A stretch of DNA of 39,303 bases, taken from NCBI GenBank assembly GCA_020048955.1, contig JAIFLT010000195.1, positions 1 to 39,303 of the forward strand. Reading direction: 5' to 3'. The notes beneath the pieces were generated by a model. It made no database searches. It worked only from the letters and a program-made list of their open reading frames with translations, and was not told the DNA's origin. Made by a program: the position numbers and the translations under genes. Shown here in pieces: positions 23,594 through 31,507 of the stretch (positions within the stretch are counted from its first letter, which is position 1; every line of letters starts with the position of its first letter). The stretch is from Flavobacterium sp. Its GTDB lineage: Bacteria; Bacteroidota; Bacteroidia; Flavobacteriales; Flavobacteriaceae.

Positions 23594-24597
23594 TATAGTT
23601 GTTTTAGTTCAAAGGCATATTCGTAACTAATTACATTCTTGGTCTGTTCATTTTCTTTCCAAGCTTTTTCTAAATGACTTATTTCAATAATATCATTTGT
23701 AGTTGTTGTTTTGAAAGTAGCAACTATTTTTTTTAGAACATCTAATTCCATTTCAGTAAAAAGACTACTGTTAAATGGTCGGTCAGCTCTTGCTATAAAT
23801 TGTTCTCCAAAACCACCATTAGAAAATTCAGAATAATTAATATCTATTTCGTCCCTATTGGCTAAATACTCAAATATGCTTTGAAAATTATGAGGAACTG
23901 GTCCCATATTGATGGCATTATAGCGCATACCACTTATAGAGAAACAAGTTTCTTTAAACATTAAGAAATCAGCATAAAACAATAGCTTATTCATTTTGGT
24001 TTTATACGGCTTTATATGCTCAGAAAAATAAACTACCATTTCAGTAAACTTTTCAAAATTAGGATTTCGATACCCCGAATAAATATCTGCCAAATGATTA
24101 CCTAACAAGTAGTCTTTTAAATTAAAAGAAAAACTATTTCGCTTTCTTTGTTCTTCTAGCTGTTGACCTTTATGTATATATTTTTCCTTTGTTTTATCAT
24201 CTAATGAACCACACAACGCAACCATTTCTACAAATTTAGTGGGATCAGCAATCATTTGTATCAATCGTGCATTGGAAACACTAGGCATTTCACCTGCTTC
24301 ATATTGTCGATAACTATTGGTGCCAAACGCTAATATAGCAGCCATTTTTGTAGCTGATACATTATATTGTTCGCGTATAGCTGTGATTTCATCTGGGAAC
24401 GGGATATTGAATTTATCTCTATATTGATTATAAATCTGATTCATATTTACCTCATCCAATGCTGTGGTGGTAAACTGTTCACCACTATCCTCGCATTTAT
24501 AAAAATGAAACACTACCTGAAATATTTCTTTTCTAAAATCCATGGTTCTTTTTTCTTTAACCAAGGTCATTTCTTTACCTGTAATGGGACTTTTCAT
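23593..24597 (-). CDS. Panacea-domain antitoxin with MqsA-like N terminus
   Basis: A 334-residue protein with three parts. Residues 1-50 (KSPITGKEMTLVKEKRTMDFR to FYKCEDSGEQFTT) correspond to the MqsA zinc-binding module, but the first CxxC has become SPIT and only one cysteine of the second pair remains, so zinc is probably not bound. Residues 65-120 form an MqsA-like helix-turn-helix (AAILAFGTNSYRQYEAGEMPSVSNARL). Residues 185-275 match the Panacea/SocA domain (KPYKTKMNKLLFYADFLMFKE, then MRYNAINMGPVPHNF), known in antitoxins against many toxin types. The upstream gene, 6 nt away, is an MqsR-like toxin. It probably neutralises the toxin and represses the promoter palindrome. Its stop overlaps the hsdM start. 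Confidence 0.82.
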   Translation of the reverse strand: MKSPITGKEMTLVKEKRTMDFRKEIFQVVFHFYKCEDSGEQFTTTALDEVNMNQIYNQYRDKFNIPFPDEITAIREQYNVSATKMAAILAFGTNSYRQYEAGEMPSVSNARLIQMIADPTKFVEMVALCGSLDDKTKEKYIHKGQQLEEQRKRNSFSFNLKDYLLGNHLADIYSGYRNPNFEKFTEMVVYFSEHIKPYKTKMNKLLFYADFLMFKETCFSISGMRYNAINMGPVPHNFQSIFEYLANRDEIDINYSEFSNGGFGEQFIARADRPFNSSLFTEMELDVLKKIVATFKTTTTNDIIEISHLEKAWKENEQTKNVISYEYAFELKQL

Positions 24598-24603
24598 AAT
24601 TTT

Positions 24604-24951
24604 CTATTTTAAAGGATAAAGCATTTTGTGTTCTGCCAAGTGAAAAGAAATGCAAATTACAGAACTACCCATAGCTCCTAGAGTTATTTTAATATAGACT
24701 TCTTTTTTCTTTATCGTTTTACCAAAAACCCACATAGCCGAACCTCCATATAGCTTTTCTTCAATTGGTCCTTCGCTGTAATCAATAGTTTGTAAGTTTT
24801 CTAAAATACTCTTTCTGTCATTTGGTCGTAGTTCTAAATCTACTAATGCTTGGGCGTTTTTGCCTCGTTCATCTCTAAAAAGCACTTCCCAAATGGTCAT
24901 TTTCTGTTTGAACTCTTTCAAAAAGTCACTTACTTCTTTTTCGGTACTCAT
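24604..24951 (-). CDS. MqsR-like mRNA interferase toxin
   Basis: A 115-residue protein. The C-terminal half, YSEGPIEEKLYGGSAMWVFGKTI and then EVYIKITLGAMGSSVICISFH, follows the MqsR pattern, in which a tyrosine and the lysine of the VYxKIT strand lie in the ribonuclease site. MqsR toxins fold like RelE and cut mRNA, typically at GCU. The fit is by pattern, not alignment, so the exact substrate is open. The toxin-first order with the antitoxin 6 nt downstream is the order of E. coli mqsRA. A promoter with a perfect palindrome precedes it, and an R-M operon surrounds it. Confidence 0.75.
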   Translation of the reverse strand: MSTEKEVSDFLKEFKQKMTIWEVLFRDERGKNAQALVDLELRPNDRKSILENLQTIDYSEGPIEEKLYGGSAMWVFGKTIKKKEVYIKITLGAMGSSVICISFHLAEHKMLYPLK

Positions 24952-24964
24952 ACGTTTGACGGTG

Positions 24965-25005
24965 CTAAAGTATATATTTATTTTTTAAAAACAACTTTAA
25001 AGTTG
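24965..25005 (-). promoter_or_regulatory. Toxin-antitoxin promoter with operator palindrome
   Basis: CAACTTTAAAGTTG at 24992-25005 is a perfect 14-bp palindrome. On the minus strand its end supplies the TTG, followed after 19 nt by TACTTTAG (one change from TAnnTTTG). A repressor bound there would cover the -33 element. The layout recalls the AACCT-N-AGGTT site bound by E. coli MqsA. Confidence 0.6.
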
Positions 25006-25099
25006 ATTATTTATAATTTTTATAACAATATAATTATTTAAAAGTTGAATTACTAATTTCTAAGAAACTTTCCACAAAGCGAAATTTTGAATATGTAAA

Positions 25100-25771
25100 C
25101 TATTTACTTTTACTAATAATATCATAGGGTCTAGTTATAAAATATTCCATATCAAAAGGGTTTTGAAATCCTCTTTTTTGATAATAGTTAAATAATTGGT
25201 ATTGTGCTTTTTCAAAATCTAATTCCATTTTTGAGTATTCCATTTTTATATTCCAATCACTCCTGTTTTGTTCCTTTTCACTTTTAATTGTAATATCATG
25301 TTGCATTGGAAATGCTTTTAACACCCATAATCCGCATGAAGAATAAAATCGCTCAATCAAATTATTGATTATTTTTTCACCCAAACCTATACCTCTGTAT
25401 TTTGCGATTACTTCTAATGTTTCTAGAAAAAAGACATCATAATTTTCAAGAGGTTCATATTCAAAATAGGTTTCAATTTTATCCCAAAAGTCTTTGTCCT
25501 CGTCCCATTCAAATAAGACTCCTGACATTTGGCAAATAGAATGTGTAGCATCCATAACATCACTTAGTGGAAACCCATAATCCATTGCCAAAGAAAAAAG
25601 GATTTGACTAATTTTCCCTTTTCCTACTTGCTCCTGTAAATGTCCTGTTTCGTCTGTAAGATATACTTCAAAGTCTATCTCATTAACAAACTCCGTAGGG
25701 TCTTCACCAACAGGACAATCTTTTAAAAAGGTTGTAAACGAATATTTTATGATAAAATCCAAATCTTCCAT
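25100..25771 (-). CDS. GNAT-like acetyltransferase domain protein in the R-M operon
   Basis: A 223-residue protein. Residues 1-105 are acidic and match nothing I know. Residues 105-215 resemble a GNAT fold: the acetyl-CoA loop appears as LETLEVIAKYRGIGLGEKIINNLI (R-G-x-G-x-G) and the terminal motif as YYQKRGFQNPF. It lies 23 nt after hsdS and upstream of the toxin promoter, so it is probably transcribed with the restriction genes. A GNAT toxin is possible, but no ribbon-helix-helix antitoxin is next to it. The function is unknown; a role in defence is inferred only from position. Confidence 0.65.
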   Translation of the reverse strand: MEDLDFIIKYSFTTFLKDCPVGEDPTEFVNEIDFEVYLTDETGHLQEQVGKGKISQILFSLAMDYGFPLSDVMDATHSICQMSGVLFEWDEDKDFWDKIETYFEYEPLENYDVFFLETLEVIAKYRGIGLGEKIINNLIERFYSSCGLWVLKAFPMQHDITIKSEKEQNRSDWNIKMEYSKMELDFEKAQYQLFNYYQKRGFQNPFDMEYFITRPYDIISKSK

Positions 25772-25794
25772 AATACTATCAAATTAATTCGCTA

Positions 25795-27102
25795 CTATGG
25801 TTCAACAAGCTCCCCACTAAACGCTTTTTTCAGTATACTCTGCCGCAATGCCTCGGCTTGTTGCAAGCTTTGCGCAATACTTTCCTCCATTTTATCCGCC
25901 ACACTTAAACGGCTTTCTATTTCTTGAACGATTTGGTGTTGTTCTTCAATAGGAGAAAGTGGAAAAACAAAACTTTTTATAGATGCAATTCCAATATTTG
26001 CTTGTGTAGTTTCAACAACATATTTTCTAATTTCATCAGTTACTTTTGGTGATAATGAATATAAATAAATGTATTTTGAAAGAACTATATCATGGTTAGG
26101 TTTTACTACTGCGCATGAATATGAAACAAGAAATTCTTTATCAAAATCCACTAAAATATTTTTTCCTATTGTGCCATAACGAGGAAAAATAATATCCCCT
26201 TTTTCAGGTTTTATTTTTCTTGATAAGTTTATATAATCTTCCTTAGAAATATATTTAGCATTATCAAATGAAATTTTTAAATCATTTGTAAAATCTTTTG
26301 TTGAAACATAAGGATACCCTTTTTCTAATTGTTTAGGCATCTTATGGTCTATATCTCCAATCTTTACACAAACTTTTTGAAAAGTTGTCCATTCCCAACC
26401 CTTTGGCAACTCACCCTCTTTAATTCCCCTTTTGGGGGTTAGGGGGCTTAACTTTCCTTCAAAAGCCCATTTCAATACACTTTGTCTATAAGTTTTGAGT
26501 TGCTGTTGTGCGGTTTTTAAATCTTCTATGCCTTTATCTAACTCGCTAAATAGTTCCTCTATTTTGGAGACTATAACTTGTTGGGTTTCTATAGGAGGTA
26601 TAGGAAAATCTAATGGAGCAATGTTTTTATTGTTTATTTGAGGAATATTTGAACCATCACATATTTTTCCCAAATCTAGATTAATAAACCAATAAAAGAG
26701 AAAGCTACTATTAACATTTTCATTAGGTAAAACTCCCATTAAATTTAAGTCGAAAGTTGAATCTTTTGATAGAACTCTTTTTTTGTTTGTTAAAATTGCT
26801 CCACCTCTTTTAGGAAAAATTATTGTTCCTTTAGGGTAAAGCTTTAGTTTTAACTTTACAACTTCCTCATTTGATAAATTATAATTGGAGTGAGTCATTT
26901 TAACTTCATTCCCTAAAGAGTTCATGTCGCTTACCTTGTAGAATTGGTAGTTTCCGGTGTTAGAAATATTTTCTATGCCTTTCGGAGTATTTCCACTTAC
27001 AATTTTACAAACTTCTCCAAGAGGTTTTATTTGCCAATCTTTTGGTAATTTATTTTGTGTATTCAAAATCAAAATGTTAATAAGTTTGGGCGGTTTAGTC
27101 AA
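25795..27102 (-). CDS. hsdS: Type I restriction-modification specificity subunit HsdS
   Basis: A 435-residue frame with two target-recognition domains. Each starts with a LPKxW motif: KLPKDWQIKPLGEVCKIVSGNTP and ELPKGWEWTTFQKVCVKIGDI. Each ends in a conserved helix: PPIETQQVIVSKIEELFSELDKG and SPIEEQHQIVQEIESRLSVADKM. No ATG exists before the first domain, so the start is a TTG: the track uses 27102, but the TTG at 27072 (giving MILNTQNKLPKDW) better matches the related leader copy upstream. Between the domains lies SPLTPKRGIKEG, encoded by a G-rich repeat. HsdS sets the DNA sequence recognised by HsdM and HsdR. Confidence 0.92.
   Translation of the reverse strand: MTKPPKLINILILNTQNKLPKDWQIKPLGEVCKIVSGNTPKGIENISNTGNYQFYKVSDMNSLGNEVKMTHSNYNLSNEEVVKLKLKLYPKGTIIFPKRGGAILTNKKRVLSKDSTFDLNLMGVLPNENVNSSFLFYWFINLDLGKICDGSNIPQINNKNIAPLDFPIPPIETQQVIVSKIEELFSELDKGIEDLKTAQQQLKTYRQSVLKWAFEGKLSPLTPKRGIKEGELPKGWEWTTFQKVCVKIGDIDHKMPKQLEKGYPYVSTKDFTNDLKISFDNAKYISKEDYINLSRKIKPEKGDIIFPRYGTIGKNILVDFDKEFLVSYSCAVVKPNHDIVLSKYIYLYSLSPKVTDEIRKYVVETTQANIGIASIKSFVFPLSPIEEQHQIVQEIESRLSVADKMEESIAQSLQQAEALRQSILKKAFSGELVEP
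26422..26450. repeat. C/G-tract repeat inside hsdS
   Basis: The plus strand reads AATTCCCCTTTTGGGGGTTAGG and continues GGGC, with CCCC-TTTT-GGGG as a small hairpin. It sits at the junction between the two HsdS target domains and is read in frame. Composition is sharply unlike its A+T-rich surroundings. Confidence 0.65.
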
Positions 27103-27250
27103 ATAACAGTCAAATAAAAAACTGTTGGGATAATTGGGGTTAAAACACCTTTTGTGTTGATATATAAGCTATTGCCAAGCAACGGTTTTAGTATTTAAAA
27201 TCATAATTGTTAATAACTTTGGTTTTCAGTCAAATAACCGTCAAATAAAA
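27063..27250. repeat. Imperfect direct repeat covering the hsdS leader
   Basis: About 55 bp at 27063-27118 (ending AGTCAAATAACAGTCAAATAAAA) recur at about 27196-27250 (AGTCAAATAACCGTCAAATAAAA) with a few changes and a 2-bp gap. Each copy contains two TATTTGAC 11-bp repeats on the minus strand. The upstream copy continues into an 11-codon frame (MILNTKTVAWQ) similar to the hsdS start, then a stop. Confidence 0.85.
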
Positions 27251-27251
27251 C

Positions 27252-28703
27252 TTATGCCCAATGGGGAATATATTTGGCGAACTTCTTTGACTTATTTTCT
27301 GGATCTTCTTCTTTAATAAAACCTCCTTCAAAGGTATCTTTAATAATTCGTGATACCATGGCCGCATTCTCTTGTGCAATATTAAAACGATCTCTTAGAC
27401 TTTGATTAGTCATTTTATCATTGGTAACATATTTCAAAACACAGTGCTGATAGCACGCACGTACTCTGTCTTTTTTATCCATATCCGAAAATTTTTGGTA
27501 GGCATATAAAACTACTTTGGTATGCTTTTCCTGAATTTGAACTTCTAACGGCGGCAACTGAAAGATTTCAATGTTTAAGATTACTTTGTCAATGCCACTG
27601 CCTTTTTCTTCACACATTCTAAACCGTCTCATGATGGATGCTAAATCTTCATTGCGAGATTGGTATTCATCTATAAATCGTTCGGGTGTGATTAAGGGTA
27701 GTCCGGGATTTGAAATTTCAATCCTATCGGAATATATTTCAATCAAAGGTCCGGTACCCGTTTCGGTTAAATCCTGATGTATTAACGCATTAGCCACAAG
27801 TTCTCTTATTGCAATTTCGGGATACATCAAAACGGTTTCTCTGAGAGCTTGCCCAATTACTTCATTACTGGGTAAAATATCATTGATGTATTTTATAAGC
27901 CCTTGAAAACCTATAGCGTAACCCAAAGCGCCAAATTGGTCTTTTATTGTAGTGATTTTATTTTTTCCTTGATATTGTACAACTCTAACTGCTTTGCGTT
28001 TCAGATTGTCAAATTCATTTAAGTTTTTGGCAAATAACAGCGCTCCCAAATTAGTTATTTGATAGTTCCCACTTTTGAATGAAATAAACTTTTCAGAAAT
28101 AAATTTATCAATTACAGTATCTCTATTAGTAGGATATGGCAATTCTAATAAATCGAAATAAGCTTGAGTATCAAGTAATTTAACTATTTCATCGGTTGTT
28201 TCAACTTCTAAGGAAACAATTCTTTCAAACTTTTGTCTGCTTGACTTTGTCCATATCTTTTTCTCTTTCGCAGGAAAATCTTTTAAGGTTCGAGTAATGC
28301 TTCCCACTCTAATATAATCAACATGATTAAAACTTACGGGTTGCCCAATAGTGGCTTCTATTTTGAAAATGGAAATTAATTTATCCTGATAGATAATTTC
28401 ATAAATAGATACTTCAACTCTGGGTGAAATACGCTGTAACAACCAATGTTCCAATTCATCATTTCCGACTTTTTTTAGAGTAGGTCTGAAAGATGTTCCT
28501 TCAACTTTCAAAGTTTTGTCAGAAATACCAAAAACTAAATAACCGAAAGGTTCATTTTGCAAACAGGCACCATTACTCAAAGCTGAAATGTATTTACCTA
28601 TTTCCTCTTCCGATTTAAAATTCATCTTAAATTCAACCCATTCACATTCCTTGGGAAGTTTTAATAACCTGTCTATTAGCTTATGTATTTCTATTTCTTT
28701 CAT
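27252..28703 (-). CDS. AlbA_2/Schlafen-type ATP-binding regulator
   Basis: A 483-residue protein. Residues 1-130 are an AlbA_2 (Schlafen-like) domain: ECEWVEFKMNFKSEEEIGKYISALSNGA and FGYLVFGISD. The middle (about 280-375) is a HATPase_c_4 domain: IRELVANALIHQDLTETGTGPLIEIYSDRIEISNPGLP and RRFRMCEEKGSGIDKV. The C terminus (about 415-475) looks like a winged helix. Such proteins are commonly called ATP-dependent transcriptional regulators and often sit in type I R-M loci. It lies 2 nt after hsdR and before the duplicated hsdS leader, whose TATTTGAC repeats are possible binding sites, though this is speculation. Confidence 0.85.
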   Translation of the reverse strand: MKEIEIHKLIDRLLKLPKECEWVEFKMNFKSEEEIGKYISALSNGACLQNEPFGYLVFGISDKTLKVEGTSFRPTLKKVGNDELEHWLLQRISPRVEVSIYEIIYQDKLISIFKIEATIGQPVSFNHVDYIRVGSITRTLKDFPAKEKKIWTKSSRQKFERIVSLEVETTDEIVKLLDTQAYFDLLELPYPTNRDTVIDKFISEKFISFKSGNYQITNLGALLFAKNLNEFDNLKRKAVRVVQYQGKNKITTIKDQFGALGYAIGFQGLIKYINDILPSNEVIGQALRETVLMYPEIAIRELVANALIHQDLTETGTGPLIEIYSDRIEISNPGLPLITPERFIDEYQSRNEDLASIMRRFRMCEEKGSGIDKVILNIEIFQLPPLEVQIQEKHTKVVLYAYQKFSDMDKKDRVRACYQHCVLKYVTNDKMTNQSLRDRFNIAQENAAMVSRIIKDTFEGGFIKEEDPENKSKKFAKYIPHWA

Positions 28704-28705
28704 TT

Positions 28706-31507
28706 TTAAGCCGCTAAAACCTCATTTAATTCATTAATAATTGCATCCGTTTCATCTCCAAACAATTGCCACATTTTACTCAAACCACCTTCGGCATTAA
28801 AAGGGCTAAGGTCAAAGTCGTCTTTGTCTATGCTAAAACTGTTGGCTACATAGTCTTTCATCATGCGTAGCCATTGCATTTGGGCTTCGGTAAAGGCATT
28901 GTGTTGCCCAGCATTTTTTTCAAAAATCCATTTTTTAAAATTCGCATCTACCGTTTTATCGTAAGAAGTTAAGTTGTTGTCAATGCCTGCCACTTTGCGT
29001 ATCAAACTCACCAAAGCAATCAATTCGTTTTTTACCGATCCTCGGGCTGAGCTTGTCGAAGTCTCTAGTTGCTCATAGGCTCTCCAAACGGTTAAAGGAG
29101 CTAATAGTGGTTTTTCGGTTTTTAGTTTTTCGCACAAGTCTTTAATCATTTTGTAAGTAAACGTGCGGTGTCTATAATCTTGGGCATAAAAAATCTGCAA
29201 AGCCGTAATTTCGTCTTTATGGCTTTCTATCCATGCAGTAAAATCAGCAATGGTTGCTGAGCTTGCCGCAGCATGGTCTTTTACCCAACCTATATTGGTA
29301 ATAGCGTCAATGTTGCTAGTATCAATAATTTGGTCTAACTTTTTGCGAATATCTACAATAAAATCACGTAAATCAGGGTTATGAAATACGGCAACTGCTT
29401 CTTCAATTAGTTTTTTCTTTTCGGCATCAATGGCTTTTTCAATCTCCATAGGAGCAAAACCACGCAGGTTTCCTTTTACACTGGTTTCAATTTGTTGATT
29501 AGTATCAGGGTCGTAAGCATTCAACAATTGTTTTACTACATGGTTAATGGTAAATCCATTGGCTTGTTCGGCAAAAGTTGCTTTGTCTTTATCCGTTAAT
29601 TGTCTATCTAAACGAATCAATCGGTTGGCTAAAGTAGTCAGCATATCTTCGCTAGTGTTACCCATAGCCACGCTTTGCAACACATCTTTTAACGAAACAC
29701 CTGGCGCTTTTTCCAAAGGTCGGCTGTCCGTTTTTTGCGATTGCTCCACACCAATAGCATCAATAATTACAAAATGGTCTTTACTGAATTTTGCTGTGGG
29801 TGTACCTTTGGCTTTCAATTCTTCTATTGAGCAAGTACGTGTTCCACGACCTTTCATTTGTTCGTAATAAGAACGGCTTTTTACATCACGCATAAACAAC
29901 AATACTTCCAGTGGTCGAATGTCGGTTCCTGTGGCAATCATATCTACCGTAACGGCAATTCGTGGGTAATAATCGTTTCTAAATTGTTGCAAGACACTTT
30001 TTGGGTCTTCCTCACTGCGGTAGGTTATCTTTTTGCAAAACTTGTTTTCTTCGCCAAATTCTTCACGAACAATTTCAATAATATCTTCGGCATGGCTGTC
30101 GGTTTTTGCAAATATCAAAAGCTTTGGTACTTCAAAATTACCATTAGCATCCATTCGGTCAGGAAACATGGCTGGCAAGTTGTCTTTGGTGGCTCTTATA
30201 ATAGTGCGTATTGTACTTGGGTTTACAATGTCTTTGTCCAATTGCTTACCGCTATATTCAACATCTTCGTCTAAATGTTCCCAAAAGCGTTTACGAGTCA
30301 AGCGTTCACGTCTATCAACAGGTTCGCCAAAACTTTTTAAAACACTACCGTTTTTGGTGATTTCGGTTTCAATGGTAAAGACATTATAAGGCACTAAAAC
30401 CCCATCAATAACCGCTTTTTCATAACCATAATCAGAAACCAAATTCTGATTGAAATATCCAAAAGTTCTATTGTCAGGAGTAGCAGTCAAGCCAATTTGA
30501 AACACATCAAAATAATCCAATACTTGTTTCCACAGATTGTATATACTTCTGTGGCATTCGTCAATCACCACAAAATCAAAAAACTCAATCGGCACTTTTT
30601 CGTTATAGCCCACAGGAATCGCTTCCTTAGGTTCAAAACGCGTTTCATTTGGGTTTTCTTCTTCGGCACTTTCATCCAATTCGGTTTCTTTCAAAATCGA
30701 ATACATCCGTTGAATAGTGCTAATATATACTTGTGAATCGTCAGGAATAAAGGAACTACTCAAACGTGTAACACCATACAATTCGGTAAACAAACGGTTG
30801 TCTTCTTGTGCGGTAAACGCTCTAAATTCGCCTTCGGCTTGTTCGCCTAAGTTTTTAGTATCTACCAAAAACAAAATGCGTTTGGCTTTTGCATATTTCA
30901 ACAAACGATAGACAAACGTAATAGCAGTAAAAGTCTTTCCCGAACCAGTAGCCATTTGGATTAACGCTTTTGGCTTTTGGTCTTTAAACGATTTTTCAAG
31001 ATTGTTAATTGCCGTAATTTGACAATCGCGCAAACCATCTTCAGGTAGCGTTGGAATATCATGCAAACGACCTCGTAAAGTTTTAGATTGTGATAACCAT
31101 TGCACAAAAGTTTCGGGTCTATGAAAAGTAAACACGTTTCGAGAACGCGGTTTTGGGTCTCTGTAATCGGTGAAACGAGTCACTTCACCTGTACTTTCAT
31201 AAACAAACGGTAAAGGGTCGTTGTTTAACAAACGCAATTTAGCATTGGCATATTGAGAAGATTGTTCTTCTACTGTAGTCAGCCGAACACCTTCTTCTTC
31301 GCGTTTGGCTTCGATAATACCCACTGCTTTTTTATCTACAAACAAAACGTAATCCGCTGGACCAATATCCGTTTGGTATTCACGTATGGCAATTCCCAAA
31401 CCAGCCGCAAGATTGAATTTCTTCTTATCTTGAATAATCCAGCCACAAGCAATAAGTTGCTTGTCGATATGATCTCTGGCTATTTGTTCAGGGTTTTGGT
31501 TGGTCAT
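28706..31507 (-). CDS. hsdR: Type I restriction endonuclease subunit HsdR
   Basis: A 933-residue EcoEI-like restriction subunit. The N-terminal nuclease motif is GPADYVLFVDKKAVGIIEAK (PD-(D/E)xK). The superfamily 2 translocase follows: Walker A ALIQMATGSGKTFTAITF, DECH box FVVIDECHRSIYNLWK, motif III GLTATPDN, and motifs V/VI near VTVDMIATGTDIRPLE and MKGRGTRT. The C-terminal EcoEI-type helical domain binds the methyltransferase. Short G+C-rich segments in its C-terminal third encode ETSTSSARGS and AAASSAT. It is the first gene of the operon; a TATTTTTG box stands 35 nt upstream. Confidence 0.95.
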   Translation of the reverse strand: MTNQNPEQIARDHIDKQLIACGWIIQDKKKFNLAAGLGIAIREYQTDIGPADYVLFVDKKAVGIIEAKREEEGVRLTTVEEQSSQYANAKLRLLNNDPLPFVYESTGEVTRFTDYRDPKPRSRNVFTFHRPETFVQWLSQSKTLRGRLHDIPTLPEDGLRDCQITAINNLEKSFKDQKPKALIQMATGSGKTFTAITFVYRLLKYAKAKRILFLVDTKNLGEQAEGEFRAFTAQEDNRLFTELYGVTRLSSSFIPDDSQVYISTIQRMYSILKETELDESAEEENPNETRFEPKEAIPVGYNEKVPIEFFDFVVIDECHRSIYNLWKQVLDYFDVFQIGLTATPDNRTFGYFNQNLVSDYGYEKAVIDGVLVPYNVFTIETEITKNGSVLKSFGEPVDRRERLTRKRFWEHLDEDVEYSGKQLDKDIVNPSTIRTIIRATKDNLPAMFPDRMDANGNFEVPKLLIFAKTDSHAEDIIEIVREEFGEENKFCKKITYRSEEDPKSVLQQFRNDYYPRIAVTVDMIATGTDIRPLEVLLFMRDVKSRSYYEQMKGRGTRTCSIEELKAKGTPTAKFSKDHFVIIDAIGVEQSQKTDSRPLEKAPGVSLKDVLQSVAMGNTSEDMLTTLANRLIRLDRQLTDKDKATFAEQANGFTINHVVKQLLNAYDPDTNQQIETSVKGNLRGFAPMEIEKAIDAEKKKLIEEAVAVFHNPDLRDFIVDIRKKLDQIIDTSNIDAITNIGWVKDHAAASSATIADFTAWIESHKDEITALQIFYAQDYRHRTFTYKMIKDLCEKLKTEKPLLAPLTVWRAYEQLETSTSSARGSVKNELIALVSLIRKVAGIDNNLTSYDKTVDANFKKWIFEKNAGQHNAFTEAQMQWLRMMKDYVANSFSIDKDDFDLSPFNAEGGLSKMWQLFGDETDAIINELNEVLAA
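29037..29065. repeat. Short G+C-rich repeat inside hsdR
   Basis: The core CTGAGCTTGTCGAAG (29047-29061) matches 14 of 15 bases of the hsdM copy. A degenerate third copy, CTGAGCTTGCCGCAG, lies at 29257-29271. All three are read in the same frame (Ser-Thr/Ala-Ser/Gly-Ser). Confidence 0.65.

Noticed and set aside
25795-27102. Invertible hsdS system for phase variation
   Set aside because: There is one hsdS, no second or partial specificity gene in inverted orientation, and no recombinase; only a direct leader repeat is present.
29547-30911. Several plus-strand ORFs of 64-138 residues inside hsdR
   Set aside because: They lie antisense to a fully supported gene, have no recognisable domains and are typical shadow frames.
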